From positions 54,457 through 118,456 of the forward strand of contig DCGX01000023.1 in assembly GCA_002315505.1 (NCBI GenBank): a DNA stretch of 64,000 nt. Reading direction: 5' to 3'. The stretch comes from Ruminococcaceae bacterium UBA1767 (GTDB lineage: Bacteria; Bacillota; Clostridia; Oscillospirales; Acutalibacteraceae). Positions 42,139 through 51,001 of this stretch are shown here, piece by piece. How positions within the stretch are numbered: the first letter of the stretch is position 1; every line of letters begins with the position of its first letter. The notes under the pieces are model-generated. The model was given only the letters and a program-made list of their open reading frames with translations, was not told the DNA's origin and searched no databases. A program made the translations under genes and the position numbers.

Positions 42139-43671
42139 TTATTCCCATTCCACCGTTGCAGGCGGTTTACTGGTGATATCGTAAACTACACGGCTTATGC
42201 CACGTACTTCGTTTGTGATTCTGTTACTTGCCTTAGCAAGCACATCAAACGGAATTCGTGTGAAGTCCGCTGTCATAAAATCATCTGTGCAAACAGCACG
42301 GAGTGCAACAGTATATCCGTATGTTCTTGCATCACCCATAACGCCGACAGTTCTTGTGTCGGTGAGTACGGCAAAATACTGATTTGTTTCCTTCTCAAGT
42401 CCTGCATTTGCGATTTCCTCACGGAAGATTGCATCTGCATCACGAACAATGTCGAGCTTGTCAACGGTAAGGTCACCGATAACACGTACTGCAAGTCCCG
42501 GGCCCGGGAACGGCTGACGCCATACAAGGTCATAAGGAATTCCAAGCTCAAGTCCTACGGCACGAACCTCGTCCTTGAAAAGCTCACGCAAAGGCTCGAC
42601 GATTTCGTCAAAGTCGATTACCGACGGAAGTCCGCCGACGTTGTGATGACTTTTGATTGTTGCGGCATCGCCTTTTCCGCTTTCGATTACGTCGGGATAA
42701 ATTGTTCCTTGAACAAGCACATTGACGTGACCGATTTTCTTTGCTTCTTCCTCAAAAACACGGATGAATTCCTCGCCGATAATTTTTCTTTTTTTCTCAG
42801 GCTCTGTCACACATGCGAGCTTTGACAAAAATCTTTCCTGTGCATTGACTCTTATCAGATTCATTGAGAACTGATTTTTGAAAATTTCTTCAACAATATC
42901 GCCCTCATTTTTTCTTAAAAGACCGTGGTCAACGAAAACGCAGGTGAGATTATCGCCGATTGCCTTGTGCAGAAGAACGGCCGCAACAGATGAATCAACA
43001 CCGCCCGAAAGTGCACAGAGAACTTTTTTATCCTTCAATTCCGTTTTATATTTTTCGATTGCATTCTGAGTGAATTTGTCCATAGACCAGTCACCGCTGC
43101 AATTACATACGTTGTACAGGAAATTGTGGAGAAGCTCTTTACCGAATTGTGAATGAGTAACCTCGGGATGGAACTGAACTCCGTAGATTTTCTTTTCCTC
43201 GTTGCACATTGCGGCACACGGACAGTTGTCGGTTGTTGCAATGCATCTGAATCCGTCGGGAACACGGCTGACATAGTCGGTATGGCTCATCCAGAAAATA
43301 CTCTTTTCGGGAATATTTTCAAAGAGCTTGTTGTCTTCAACGGCAACTTCGATTTTACCATATTCACTGATGTTGTTTGCAGACTCAACAACACCGCCTG
43401 CCATATAGGTCAGGAGCTGATGACCGTAGCAAATGCCCAAAATCGGAACACCTATGCTAAGAATATCAGCGGAAAAATGCGGAGATTTTTCATCGTAAAC
43501 ACTGTTAGGTCCGCCTGTGAAAATGATACCGCTGTAGCCTGCATTTTTAATTTCATCAACGGTTATTTTGTTGTAAGGCTTAATTTCTGCATAGGCCTTC
43601 TGCTCACGAACACGACGGGCGATCAGCTGATTATACTGTCCGCCGAAATCGAGAATTAAAATTTTGTCCAT
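42139..43671 (-). CDS. guaA: GMP synthase (glutamine-hydrolysing)
   Basis: 510 aa, the usual length. Glutaminase domain (1-195) with catalytic Cys in GICYGHQL and the His/Glu pair in [11 protein letters not shown]-pyrophosphatase domain with P-loop [13 protein letters not shown]-terminal dimerisation domain ending KPPATVEWE. Converts XMP to GMP. The 140-bp gap upstream holds only the terminator of the previous gene; I see no purine-riboswitch core. Weak ribosome site GCGTGAT. Confidence 0.97.
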   Translation of the reverse strand: MDKILILDFGGQYNQLIARRVREQKAYAEIKPYNKITVDEIKNAGYSGIIFTGGPNSVYDEKSPHFSADILSIGVPILGICYGHQLLTYMAGGVVESANNISEYGKIEVAVEDNKLFENIPEKSIFWMSHTDYVSRVPDGFRCIATTDNCPCAAMCNEEKKIYGVQFHPEVTHSQFGKELLHNFLYNVCNCSGDWSMDKFTQNAIEKYKTELKDKKVLCALSGGVDSSVAAVLLHKAIGDNLTCVFVDHGLLRKNEGDIVEEIFKNQFSMNLIRVNAQERFLSKLACVTEPEKKRKIIGEEFIRVFEEEAKKIGHVNVLVQGTIYPDVIESGKGDAATIKSHHNVGGLPSVIDFDEIVEPLRELFKDEVRAVGLELGIPYDLVWRQPFPGPGLAVRVIGDLTVDKLDIVRDADAIFREEIANAGLEKETNQYFAVLTDTRTVGVMGDARTYGYTVALRAVCTDDFMTADFTRIPFDVLAKASNRITNEVRGISRVVYDITSKPPATVEWE

Positions 43672-43706
43672 AATATCACGCTTCTAACATTTTTTGGAAA
43701 TATAAA

Positions 43707-43737
43707 AAGCGTCAATGAGTCCTGCTCATCAACGCTT
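43707..43737 (-). terminator. terminator of the GH78 gene
   Basis: On the minus strand AAGCGTTGATGAG pairs with CTCATTGACGCTT (13 bp, two G-U), then TTTTATATTT. It lies 70 bp after the rhamnosidase stop and 36 bp before guaA. Confidence 0.8.
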
Positions 43738-43807
43738 CCCCTTTTTTACGTTCGAAATTATACAACCGCACAGGCTGTTTGTCAATAAAAATCACGCAAA
43801 AAATCAA

Positions 43808-45745
43808 TTATTTTTTCAAAATTTCGTTCGGAATTATTTTATATTCTCTGCCGCCGAAAATCAGTCTTCCTCCGTCAACATTTGTTAAAATATTTATACT
43901 TCCGTTGTCATAATTTACCTTAACATATCCGTCACCGACGGGAGCACAGGCGGAGAATTTTTTGTACTTGCCCGGATTCGGTCTGACGGTAAATCCGTCA
44001 GTATTAAAATCAATTCCTGCACATTGATTAATGAGAAGCAGAATCGGTCCGCTGCCCCATGCGTGACACAGAGATTTTCCGTAAGGCTCGCCGTACATTT
44101 CGTAGTGGTCGACACCGCACTTCTCGGGATTAAATTCCTCCCAGATACTTGTCGCCCCGAGCTTGAGCATCTCTCCCCAGTAAGAAGAAATATAATTTTG
44201 TGCAAGCTCGATTTTATCACACTTGCATAAAGCGAGAAGCTCAAACAGTTTAAAATACGGAGTTTTTATTTGCGGAAGAGTGTCATTTTCAAAAACATTT
44301 TTGATTATTTTTTTCTTCTGATTCCGGTCAGCAAAATCATATAAAACCGCCATAACATTTGTCTGCTTTGTGACAAAATTTCTGCCTGATGAAAAGCTGT
44401 CAATGAATGCACCTTTTTCTTCATTCCAGAAATCATTGTTGATTTTTTCTTTTAAGGCATCTGCTTTTTGTGAACAGCAATTTTCTTCACCTGCTGCGGA
44501 TGCGAGCTTACCCATAACATTGTAAACATTCCATAAAAGAATCTGCTCGCAACAGTTTGCACCATCCTTGTCAAGCTCGCCCCAATCAATAAAAATCCAA
44601 TCCTTTCCACGCTGAACAACATATCCGTTTTCGTCAAGACGTGAAACGATAAAGCCGTATAATTCCTTAATGTTCGGATAAACCTCTTCTAAAAATTTAC
44701 GGTTGCCAGAATGAGAAAAATGCTCCCATGCGGAGAAAATCAGATAAGCGGAGTAGTCATTGATTCCGTTGATATGTGAGCGGTAAGGCGGTTTGCCGAG
44801 AAGTGCTTTTATTGTTCTTTCAGTGATTGCGTTGTCGTTAAAAAGGCAGCGGTTAATCATAAAAGACTGATATGCATCACCCGACCATACCCATCGGTCA
44901 CGCTTGATACCGTCGAGGAAAAACTCTCTTGAATTGAGATGAAACGTGTAAGCACAGGTGTCCCATATTTTTTTGATTTCGTCATCCTCGCACTCAAAAT
45001 ATGCCTTGTCCTCAAGCGGAAGATATTCGTATTTTGCGATGAGCTTTACTTCCGTTTCTCTTTTAATAAATATAAATCTGAATGCCCTTGCAGGACGAAC
45101 AGGAGAGTCGTTTTTCGTGAGAATTTCACGCAGAATTGCGTTGTTGAAATCGAGAGCTTCTTCTCTGCTCTCACCATAGGTGAGTGAAATTCCGTCGGGA
45201 TTGTCGCACAAAAGCTCAATGGGGCCGAAGGATTCCTTGCCGAAATCGTAAAGAACTCCGCCGTTTATTTTTTCAATATTAACAGGTGTCAGCTCTTCAT
45301 ATTCAAATGGGAAAACTGACGGGTCATCATTCTCGTTGTAAAAGCATGGCTCACAGCCGACAGGCACATCAACCTTGTCATGAGAATCGCAAATCCAGCT
45401 TTCGTCTGACACAAGATATTCGCTGTCAAGAAACATTGACGGAAATTTTTCAAGGTCGAAAAGCTCGACAATCATATCATATTTTCCTGCTTTGAGCGGA
45501 ATGTCTTCGTTTACTCTGTGAAGTCCGTCGGGCAGGCGAACCATTCCTGTTGAATGAGTAACAATTTTGATTGTTGTATCGGTCGGAACGTCAAATTTTT
45601 TGAAAAAGCATACACTTTTTTCGGGAGAGGACAAGTGCCACATACAAGGGTAGTCACAGCCCTTTTCCTGCCGTCTGCACGAAAGAATCAAATGGTGATA
45701 CGTTTCAAAATCACCCTGATACCATATCCATTTTGCTTTGCTCAT
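43808..45745 (-). CDS. alpha-L-rhamnosidase-like protein (GH78)
   Basis: 645 aa, cytoplasmic. N-terminal beta-domains (1-235), then the (alpha/alpha)6 barrel with GH78 features SREFFLDGIKRDRWVWSGDA (acid residues about 270-290), WIFIDWGELDKDG, ATSIWEEFNPEK and SLCHAWGSGPI. Shorter than many GH78 enzymes, lacking some accessory domains. It would release L-rhamnose from plant or bacterial glycans. The neighbour upstream is a FucO-type lactaldehyde reductase, the enzyme that disposes of lactaldehyde from rhamnose or fucose, which supports a deoxyhexose role. A terminator separates them. Confidence 0.85.
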   Translation of the reverse strand: MSKAKWIWYQGDFETYHHLILSCRRQEKGCDYPCMWHLSSPEKSVCFFKKFDVPTDTTIKIVTHSTGMVRLPDGLHRVNEDIPLKAGKYDMIVELFDLEKFPSMFLDSEYLVSDESWICDSHDKVDVPVGCEPCFYNENDDPSVFPFEYEELTPVNIEKINGGVLYDFGKESFGPIELLCDNPDGISLTYGESREEALDFNNAILREILTKNDSPVRPARAFRFIFIKRETEVKLIAKYEYLPLEDKAYFECEDDEIKKIWDTCAYTFHLNSREFFLDGIKRDRWVWSGDAYQSFMINRCLFNDNAITERTIKALLGKPPYRSHINGINDYSAYLIFSAWEHFSHSGNRKFLEEVYPNIKELYGFIVSRLDENGYVVQRGKDWIFIDWGELDKDGANCCEQILLWNVYNVMGKLASAAGEENCCSQKADALKEKINNDFWNEEKGAFIDSFSSGRNFVTKQTNVMAVLYDFADRNQKKKIIKNVFENDTLPQIKTPYFKLFELLALCKCDKIELAQNYISSYWGEMLKLGATSIWEEFNPEKCGVDHYEMYGEPYGKSLCHAWGSGPILLLINQCAGIDFNTDGFTVRPNPGKYKKFSACAPVGDGYVKVNYDNGSINILTNVDGGRLIFGGREYKIIPNEILKK

Positions 45746-45802
45746 AATATCAACTCCTGCGATGATTATATTACAAAAAAGTAGTATCTGTCAAACAAAA
45801 AA

Positions 45803-45824
45803 CTCTGCCACTGATGTGACAGAG
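45803..45824 (-). terminator. terminator of fucO-like gene
   Basis: On the minus strand CTCTGTCAC pairs with GTGGCAGAG (one G-U), 4-base loop, then TTTTTTGTTT. It lies 16 bp after the stop. Confidence 0.8.
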
Positions 45825-45839
45825 CTGAAAAATAAAATT

Positions 45840-46985
45840 TTACATAAGACTCTTGTAAAGAGCGGTGATTTCTTCAACACTTGTATCTCTCGGATTACCC
45901 GGACGGCAGGCATCGTCGAATGCAGACTGTGCAAGGAATGCAACATCCTCGTCCTTAACAATTTCCTTGAGGTCGGCAGGAATTCCTACATCCTTTGAGA
46001 GCTGTTTAACTGCATCAACAGCGGCCTTGCGGTATTCCTCAATGCTCATATTTTCTGTGCCTTCAACGCCCATTGCCTTTGCAATATCTCTGTACTTTTC
46101 ACCCGTTGCAGGTGCGTTGTATTCCATAATTGTCGGAAGAAGAATTGCGTTTGCAACTCCGTGCGGTGTGTCATAAAGTGCGCCGAGCGGATGAGCCATT
46201 GAGTGAACAATACCAAGTCCTACGTTTGAGAAGCCCATACCTGCAACGTACTGACCGAGAGCCATTCCTTCTCTGCCTTCAGCGGTGTTTTCAACTGCAC
46301 CACGAAGATATTTTGCGATAATTTCAATAGCCTTTATGTGGAACATATCGGAAAGCTCCCATGCACCCTTTGTGATGTAGCCCTCGATTGCGTGAGTAAG
46401 AGCATCCATTCCTGTTGCGGCAGTTAGTCCCTTAGGCATTGATGACATCATATCCGGGTCAACAACAGCAACTACGGGAATATCGTGAACATCAACACAA
46501 ACCATCTTGCGGTTTTTCTCTGTGTCTGTGATAACGTAGTTGATTGTAACCTCAGCGGCTGTGCCTGCTGTTGTCGGAACGGCAATAATAGGAACGCACT
46601 TGTTCTTTGTCGGAGCAACACCCTCAAGTGAGCGGATGTCTGCAAACTCAGGGTTTGCAATAACGATGCCTACACCCTTAGCGGTATCCATTGATGAGCC
46701 ACCGCCGATAGCAACGATGCAGTCAGCACCGAAAGCCTTGAATTCCTCAACACCGTGCTGTACATTATTAATAGTAGGATTAGCCTTAATATCAGTAAAG
46801 AGCTTGTATTCAATTCCTGCCTCTTCAAGCAAATCTGTTACCTTTTTGGTAACACCGAATTTAACGAGGTCGGGGTCAGAAGCAACAAAAACCTTTGCAA
46901 AGCCTCTGCCCTTGATTTCGTCGGGGATAGCCTTGATTGCGCCTGCACCGTGGTACGAAGTTTCGTTTAATACAAATCTGTTCAT
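45840..46985 (-). CDS. fucO: iron-dependent lactaldehyde reductase/1,2-propanediol oxidoreductase
   Basis: 381-aa group III Fe-dependent alcohol dehydrogenase. Long stretches follow E. coli FucO: NPEFADIRSLEGVAPT, PTTAGTAAEVTINYVITD, HAIEGYITKGAW, ALGQYVAGMGFSNVGLG and HPLGALYDTPHGVANAILLP, including metal-site Asp and His residues. It reduces lactaldehyde from rhamnose or fucose breakdown to 1,2-propanediol with NADH. ATG 46985 has AAGGAGAG upstream and its own promoter with a dyad near the start. No rhamnose isomerase, kinase or aldolase is in the window. Confidence 0.92.
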   Translation of the reverse strand: MNRFVLNETSYHGAGAIKAIPDEIKGRGFAKVFVASDPDLVKFGVTKKVTDLLEEAGIEYKLFTDIKANPTINNVQHGVEEFKAFGADCIVAIGGGSSMDTAKGVGIVIANPEFADIRSLEGVAPTKNKCVPIIAVPTTAGTAAEVTINYVITDTEKNRKMVCVDVHDIPVVAVVDPDMMSSMPKGLTAATGMDALTHAIEGYITKGAWELSDMFHIKAIEIIAKYLRGAVENTAEGREGMALGQYVAGMGFSNVGLGIVHSMAHPLGALYDTPHGVANAILLPTIMEYNAPATGEKYRDIAKAMGVEGTENMSIEEYRKAAVDAVKQLSKDVGIPADLKEIVKDEDVAFLAQSAFDDACRPGNPRDTSVEEITALYKSLM

Positions 46986-47028
46986 AGTTTTCTCTCCTTA
47001 AAATTATTTGTTCCGTGGAACTGTCTTT

Positions 47029-47056
47029 ATTATACAATACTTTCAAAAAAAATCAA
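47029..47056 (-). promoter_or_regulatory. promoter of fucO with nearby dyad
   Basis: Minus strand: TTGATT (47056-47051), 16-bp spacer, TATAAT (47034-47029). The dyad GTTCCGTGGAAC (47010-47021) lies just downstream of the -10, where an operator could block transcription. Confidence 0.5.
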
Positions 47057-47099
47057 TGATAATTTTTTAACAAATTGTTATTTGTTTATGAACAGAAGC

Positions 47100-47129
47100 A
47101 ACCATAATCAGTTTAAGCCGATTATGGTT
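47100..47129 (-). terminator. hairpin downstream of the M20 peptidase gene
   Basis: A 10-bp perfect stem (AACCATAATC / GATTATGGTT) lies 8 bp after the peptidase stop. The following bases on the minus strand (GCTTCTGTT) make a poor U-run, so strength is uncertain. Confidence 0.45.
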
Positions 47130-47136
47130 GCGTGCT

Positions 47137-48579
47137 TTATTTATGATTCTTAATGTAATATTTGTAGAACTTGACGCTTTCTGCAAGTGCATCTGTATTG
47201 ATACTTTCGTTTGCGGCGTGCATTGCGGCAAGCTGTTGAGGATTGAGTCGAATAGGACAGAAGCGAAGACAGTTGTCGCTGACAGCTTCGTAATGTCTGC
47301 AATCCGTACCGCCGGTCATATAGAACGGAGTAACTGCGATGTTAGGATAGCAATCACGAACACACTTTACAACATACTTGAAATCTTCACTGTTTACATC
47401 AACAACCTTTGACGGTTCACGTTTTTCAATAATTTCAATGTCGAGCTTGAATTTCTTTGCATATTTTCTGAGAATTTCAACCGATTCGTCTGCCCGCTGA
47501 TGAACACAGGGACGAAGGTTGCAAATAACATAAGCCTCGTCGGGCAGAACATTCGGAGCCTTTGAGCCACCGCACATTGTGAATGCAAAGGTGGTCTGCA
47601 TAACTGCGGCTGTCATCGGTGAAAGTACAGGTAAAACGAGGGTTAAAATTGGTTTGAACAGCCACAGATTGCCTGTAACAAGTCGGAGAGGAAATGAAAG
47701 GTACGGGGAAACACCTTCAAGCATTGCAATGAGTGGAGCTGCCATTTTTGCCTTGTAAGGACGCTTGTGCTCGAAGTAATTTATAAATGCGGCAAGACGT
47801 GCAAGCTGGCTGTTTTTCGGTGGGGTTGATGAATGTCCGCCTGCGCCACGAGCAATAATTTTAACGTCAACATATCCCTTTTCCACAATACCGATTGCGG
47901 CTGTGAGAACAGATAGTCCGGGAACAAGGTCACCCATGATTGCACCGCCTTCATCCATAACAGAGGCAAGACGGACGTTGTTGGCTTTGAGATATTCCAC
48001 TAGCTTCGGTGCACCGTCGCCCGAGATTTCTTCATTTACCGAGGTTGAAAGATACACGTCACAAGGAGGCTCATAGCCTTCACGAAGAAGCTCCTCAACA
48101 GCAGTGAATTCAGCCATAACCGTGCATTTGCAATCCATTGCACCTCTGCCGTGAACCACACCGTCAATGATTTCGCCCGAGAACGGGTTGTGCTCCCATG
48201 TTGTTTCGTTTGCAGGCACAACATCCTGATGTCCCATAAGAAGAATGCCCTCGCGCTTACTGTCCTTGCCTGCCCATCTGAAAAGAAGATTTCCGTCGAT
48301 TTCAGTTTTTTCGAGCTTTGAGAAAATCAGAGGGAAATGCTCCGCCATAACCTCATGGAGCTTTTCAAATTCAGTTAAGTCAGTATTTCCACGTGAAGAA
48401 ATTGTCGGAATTTTAATCATAGCCGAAAGAGCTTCTGCGTATGATTTTTCTTCCTCAGGTGTGTAGCTTACCGCACTTTTTTTGTCGTCATATTTTGCCT
48501 TGATTAAAATTGTGCGGATAACCGCAATGAGTAACAGTAAAACAATGATTCCCAAAACTGCCAATAAAATGTACTTCAT
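47137..48579 (-). CDS. membrane-anchored M20-family peptidase (CPS1/PM20D1-like)
   Basis: 480 aa. N-terminal helix (ILLAVLGIIVLLLLIAVIRT), then the M20 two-zinc peptidase fold: LLMGHQDVVPA, HGRGAMDCK, STSVNEEISGDGA (catalytic Glu pair), VMDEGGAIMGD, the lid dimerisation domain with GAGGHSSTPPKN, and YMTGGTDCRHY with the final His. Related to vacuolar carboxypeptidase S and PM20D1. It would cleave N-acylated amino acids or dipeptides. The 3' end of a gene remnant lies just before its ATG. Confidence 0.88.
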   Translation of the reverse strand: MKYILLAVLGIIVLLLLIAVIRTILIKAKYDDKKSAVSYTPEEEKSYAEALSAMIKIPTISSRGNTDLTEFEKLHEVMAEHFPLIFSKLEKTEIDGNLLFRWAGKDSKREGILLMGHQDVVPANETTWEHNPFSGEIIDGVVHGRGAMDCKCTVMAEFTAVEELLREGYEPPCDVYLSTSVNEEISGDGAPKLVEYLKANNVRLASVMDEGGAIMGDLVPGLSVLTAAIGIVEKGYVDVKIIARGAGGHSSTPPKNSQLARLAAFINYFEHKRPYKAKMAAPLIAMLEGVSPYLSFPLRLVTGNLWLFKPILTLVLPVLSPMTAAVMQTTFAFTMCGGSKAPNVLPDEAYVICNLRPCVHQRADESVEILRKYAKKFKLDIEIIEKREPSKVVDVNSEDFKYVVKCVRDCYPNIAVTPFYMTGGTDCRHYEAVSDNCLRFCPIRLNPQQLAAMHAANESINTDALAESVKFYKYYIKNHK

Positions 48580-48589
48580 AATAATTCTC

Positions 48590-48740
48590 CTATTTCAATT
48601 CAGCCCGGATTTCTGAGGAAGCATTTCCTGCTCCGTCAAAGGCGGCCACGCTGTATTTTTATTTGTCGGTTGCATCATCCCACGAAAGATTTCCGTTGGA
48701 ATCAGATTTTTTTGCACGAATGTCAAACTTCACAGCGACT
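48590..48740 (-). pseudogene. remnant of a fibronectin type III-like domain
   Basis: On the minus strand the frame reads VKFDIRAKKSDSNGNLSWDD, then ATDK, a stop, and KYSVAAFDGAGNASSEIRAE with a terminal LK-stop at 48590. The pattern with conserved Trp and Tyr is that of an FN3 module near the C-terminus of a secreted protein; the internal TAA and missing 5' part show it is dead. The 382-bp gap 48593-48974 holds otherwise only the terminator at 48871-48899. Confidence 0.6.
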
Positions 48741-48870
48741 AACACAATCATACGGCATTAAGCTGTTAATGTCAAGATATGGAAGCTTGTGTGACAATGC
48801 TTTAGCTGATAAATTTTGATTATTATAACGGAATTTATTATTGAAACTAACTAATTCGTTTAATAATAAA

Positions 48871-48899
48871 ACTGACTCCGATGAAAAACCGAAGTCAGT
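48871..48899 (-). terminator. terminator of the sortase/dockerin operon
   Basis: On the minus strand ACTGACTTCG pairs with CGGAGTCAGT (one G-U), 9-base loop, then TTTTATTATT. It lies 75 bp after the dockerin gene. Confidence 0.75.
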
Positions 48900-48974
48900 G
48901 TGTAGTTAGATTTAAAAATTATTTTGTACTTTCGGAACAGATTTGAAATGTTTATTGGGTATCTTTTTGAATTC

Positions 48975-49898
48975 TTAGAATGATTTAATCTGTCCTACTG
49001 TGTACTGAAGAATCTTCAATGCGTCTGATGAATTGAGCTTTGAATCCTTGTTAACGTCACCGAGAGTTTTCTGCTCATCAGTCAATGTCTTTGAACCAAC
49101 GGTGTACTGAAGGATAAGAAGTGAATCAGTTGAATTGATTTTTGAATCCTTGTTTACATCGCCAAGATTGTAGGATGAACCGCCTGTGCTGACCTTGAAG
49201 TTAAGAACTGCACCCGAGCAATCAAATGTCTGGTCCTCGCTGTACTGAAGAAGCTCGCCGGCAACATTATCTGTTTTGAAAATACCGCAGTACAATCTGC
49301 CGCCCGGATTTGACTTTGAACGCATACATTCAACAGGAATAAGAATACTTCCGGTTGAGCCGTTAGCGGCTTTTGAATTTACCTTAAATGTCATTGTAAC
49401 AAGGTCTTCGTTAATATTTAATGCAGGAGTTCTTGATACGGCAGCATTTGGAGTCATCTGCATTGTTGCAAAATGATATGTGTTTTTGAAGCTTTCCAGC
49501 TTGGCAGCATCACTGTAATTTGGCCAGAAATCTGATTTTGTTTTATAGCTTTCGTGGATTTTTGTCCAGTCTGTAAAGCCGGAAGTCTGACCACCGCAGG
49601 TTTTGTACATTGCTCCGTCTTTATTAAAGGCATAAGGAACGGTGTCCTCAAACATATTTGCGGTGTAATAAATAATGGCACCGATAGGACCTGTCTTATA
49701 GTTGTTTGAAACTCTGAGAGTAACTGAAACAGTATCTCCCGGTTTTACGGTAATTGTATCATCAGAGTAATATGCTTTCCCATTTGCGGTTGCACTCAGA
49801 TTCCATACAACCTTGTATGTTGTTTTAGCGAAAGAGAAAACTGTAAGACAACTGAAAATCATACAAATTGCCAAAACGACACTGAATAATTTTTTCAT
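48975..49898 (-). CDS. secreted cohesin-like and dockerin protein
   Basis: 307 aa, signal peptide to about residue 24. Residues about 25-235 have a cohesin-like or carbohydrate-binding beta-sandwich start (ITVKPGDTVSVTLRVSNNY, IGAIIYYTANMFED). The C-terminus is a type I dockerin: two 22-residue calcium-binding repeats, GDVNKDSKINSTDSLLILQY and GDVNKDSKLNSSDALKILQY. Dockerins plug into cohesins of cellulosome/amylosome-type scaffolds. No catalytic domain is recognised. It begins 15 bp after the CinA-like gene with CGGAGGTCATT upstream, so it appears to belong to the sortase operon. Confidence 0.85.
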   Translation of the reverse strand: MKKLFSVVLAICMIFSCLTVFSFAKTTYKVVWNLSATANGKAYYSDDTITVKPGDTVSVTLRVSNNYKTGPIGAIIYYTANMFEDTVPYAFNKDGAMYKTCGGQTSGFTDWTKIHESYKTKSDFWPNYSDAAKLESFKNTYHFATMQMTPNAAVSRTPALNINEDLVTMTFKVNSKAANGSTGSILIPVECMRSKSNPGGRLYCGIFKTDNVAGELLQYSEDQTFDCSGAVLNFKVSTGGSSYNLGDVNKDSKINSTDSLLILQYTVGSKTLTDEQKTLGDVNKDSKLNSSDALKILQYTVGQIKSF

Positions 49899-49913
49899 AG
49901 TAATGACCTCCGA

Positions 49914-50990
49914 TTATTTTAAAATAAGAGCTACAATAAATCCTGTTACAGATGCGGCGAGAGTCAATCCTGCAATTGCGATGCCGATTATTTCCTTGAA
50001 TCGTGTATCATTCTTTTTTTCAAAAGCGGATTCTTCGCTTTCTGAACCAAGCTCATCATAATTATATAACAAAAGCATCAATCGGTCAATACAAATCGAA
50101 ATCAGCTGTTTGTCTGATTCATAATTGTCGGCAAAAATATGCTCGACCTTAGTGCCGCTTGAATCGGCGATTGCGATATAAGCGGAGCGATTACCCTCCT
50201 CATCGGTAAGTACCTTACTGACGGCGGCACCGAGCTGAGTGTTGCTTTTATCACGAACCAGTCTTGCAAGATTTACGATTGTGTTTTTCTCGTTGTCACC
50301 GAGTGTATCACTGTAGGTTTCTTCAATTGAAATTGACTGCGTATTCCCTTTTCTTAAAATGGGAGCAATAAATTCCCTTACGTTGTTTTCGGCAATGGCA
50401 ACGCTGACGTTTTCCTCACTTAATTTTTCCGAAGCCCTGTAAATTATAGCTTCCTTGCGGTGCTCAATAGCCTTTTGAGCAATATCGTTGTCGCTGATAC
50501 CTGCGAGATAATCATACAATGAGCCGAGAACAACCTCATCAGCATTCGGAGAATCAATCGGCATATATATTATGTGCTGATTTCCCGATGAAATAGCAAA
50601 GCCGCAATTCATGTAATTGTCGGTCGGAAGAATTTCGGCATTCGGTGGAAAAAGAATATTGCTGTTATATGCATTCGGCTTGATTTTTCCGCTGTTTAAT
50701 CTCGGAGTAAGCTGTTCCATTACGAGCAGATTCTGTTCGGGTCTTATATCAAGAGCGGAGCAGAGCAGTTTTTTTGTTGCGTTGTACATTGTGCCCTGAA
50801 CAGCAATAATGATAACCTCGGCGCTCAAAAGACTTTGCGACATTGCGAGAAGCATTCTTTTCTGAGATGTGAAATGAGAGAAGCCTTCGCAGTCATCTGC
50901 AAAATTTTTCACGCAATCAAAAATATATTTTTTGCCTTTGTCTGCAATCGGGGACTCTTCATTGCAAAGAGAAAAAAGTTTAATATCCAT
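49914..50990 (-). CDS. degenerate CinA-like protein with C-terminal membrane helix
   Basis: 358 aa from ATG 50990 (AGGTG upstream). Not an obvious family member, but the pattern tracks CinA. AEVIIIAVQGTMYNATKKLL sits where CinA has DIIILSGGLGPTPDD; PPNAEILPTDNYMNCGFAIS and HIIYMPID match the region before CinA's ILPGPP; SEKLSEENVSVAIAENN matches EKLKNRKMKLATAESCTGG; LGAAVS and AYIAIADSSGTKVEHI match the CinA C-terminal sheet. The amidase Ser motif SCTGG and GGLGPT are lost, so it is probably not catalytic. A final helix (about 330-355, IIGIAIAGLTLAASVTGFIV) anchors it in the membrane. It sits after two sortases and is a paralogue of the CinA gene in the same operon (inference). Confidence 0.65.
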   Translation of the reverse strand: MDIKLFSLCNEESPIADKGKKYIFDCVKNFADDCEGFSHFTSQKRMLLAMSQSLLSAEVIIIAVQGTMYNATKKLLCSALDIRPEQNLLVMEQLTPRLNSGKIKPNAYNSNILFPPNAEILPTDNYMNCGFAISSGNQHIIYMPIDSPNADEVVLGSLYDYLAGISDNDIAQKAIEHRKEAIIYRASEKLSEENVSVAIAENNVREFIAPILRKGNTQSISIEETYSDTLGDNEKNTIVNLARLVRDKSNTQLGAAVSKVLTDEEGNRSAYIAIADSSGTKVEHIFADNYESDKQLISICIDRLMLLLYNYDELGSESEESAFEKKNDTRFKEIIGIAIAGLTLAASVTGFIVALILK

Positions 50991-51001
50991 TTTCACACCT
51001 C

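Noticed and set aside
43672..43807. Possible purine riboswitch or attenuator before guaA
   Set aside because: The strong hairpin at 43707-43737 is well placed as terminator of the upstream GH78 gene, and no purine-aptamer core sequence is visible.
47100..47129. Strong terminator after the M20 gene
   Set aside because: The stem is perfect but the U-run is poor, so it is listed with low confidence only.
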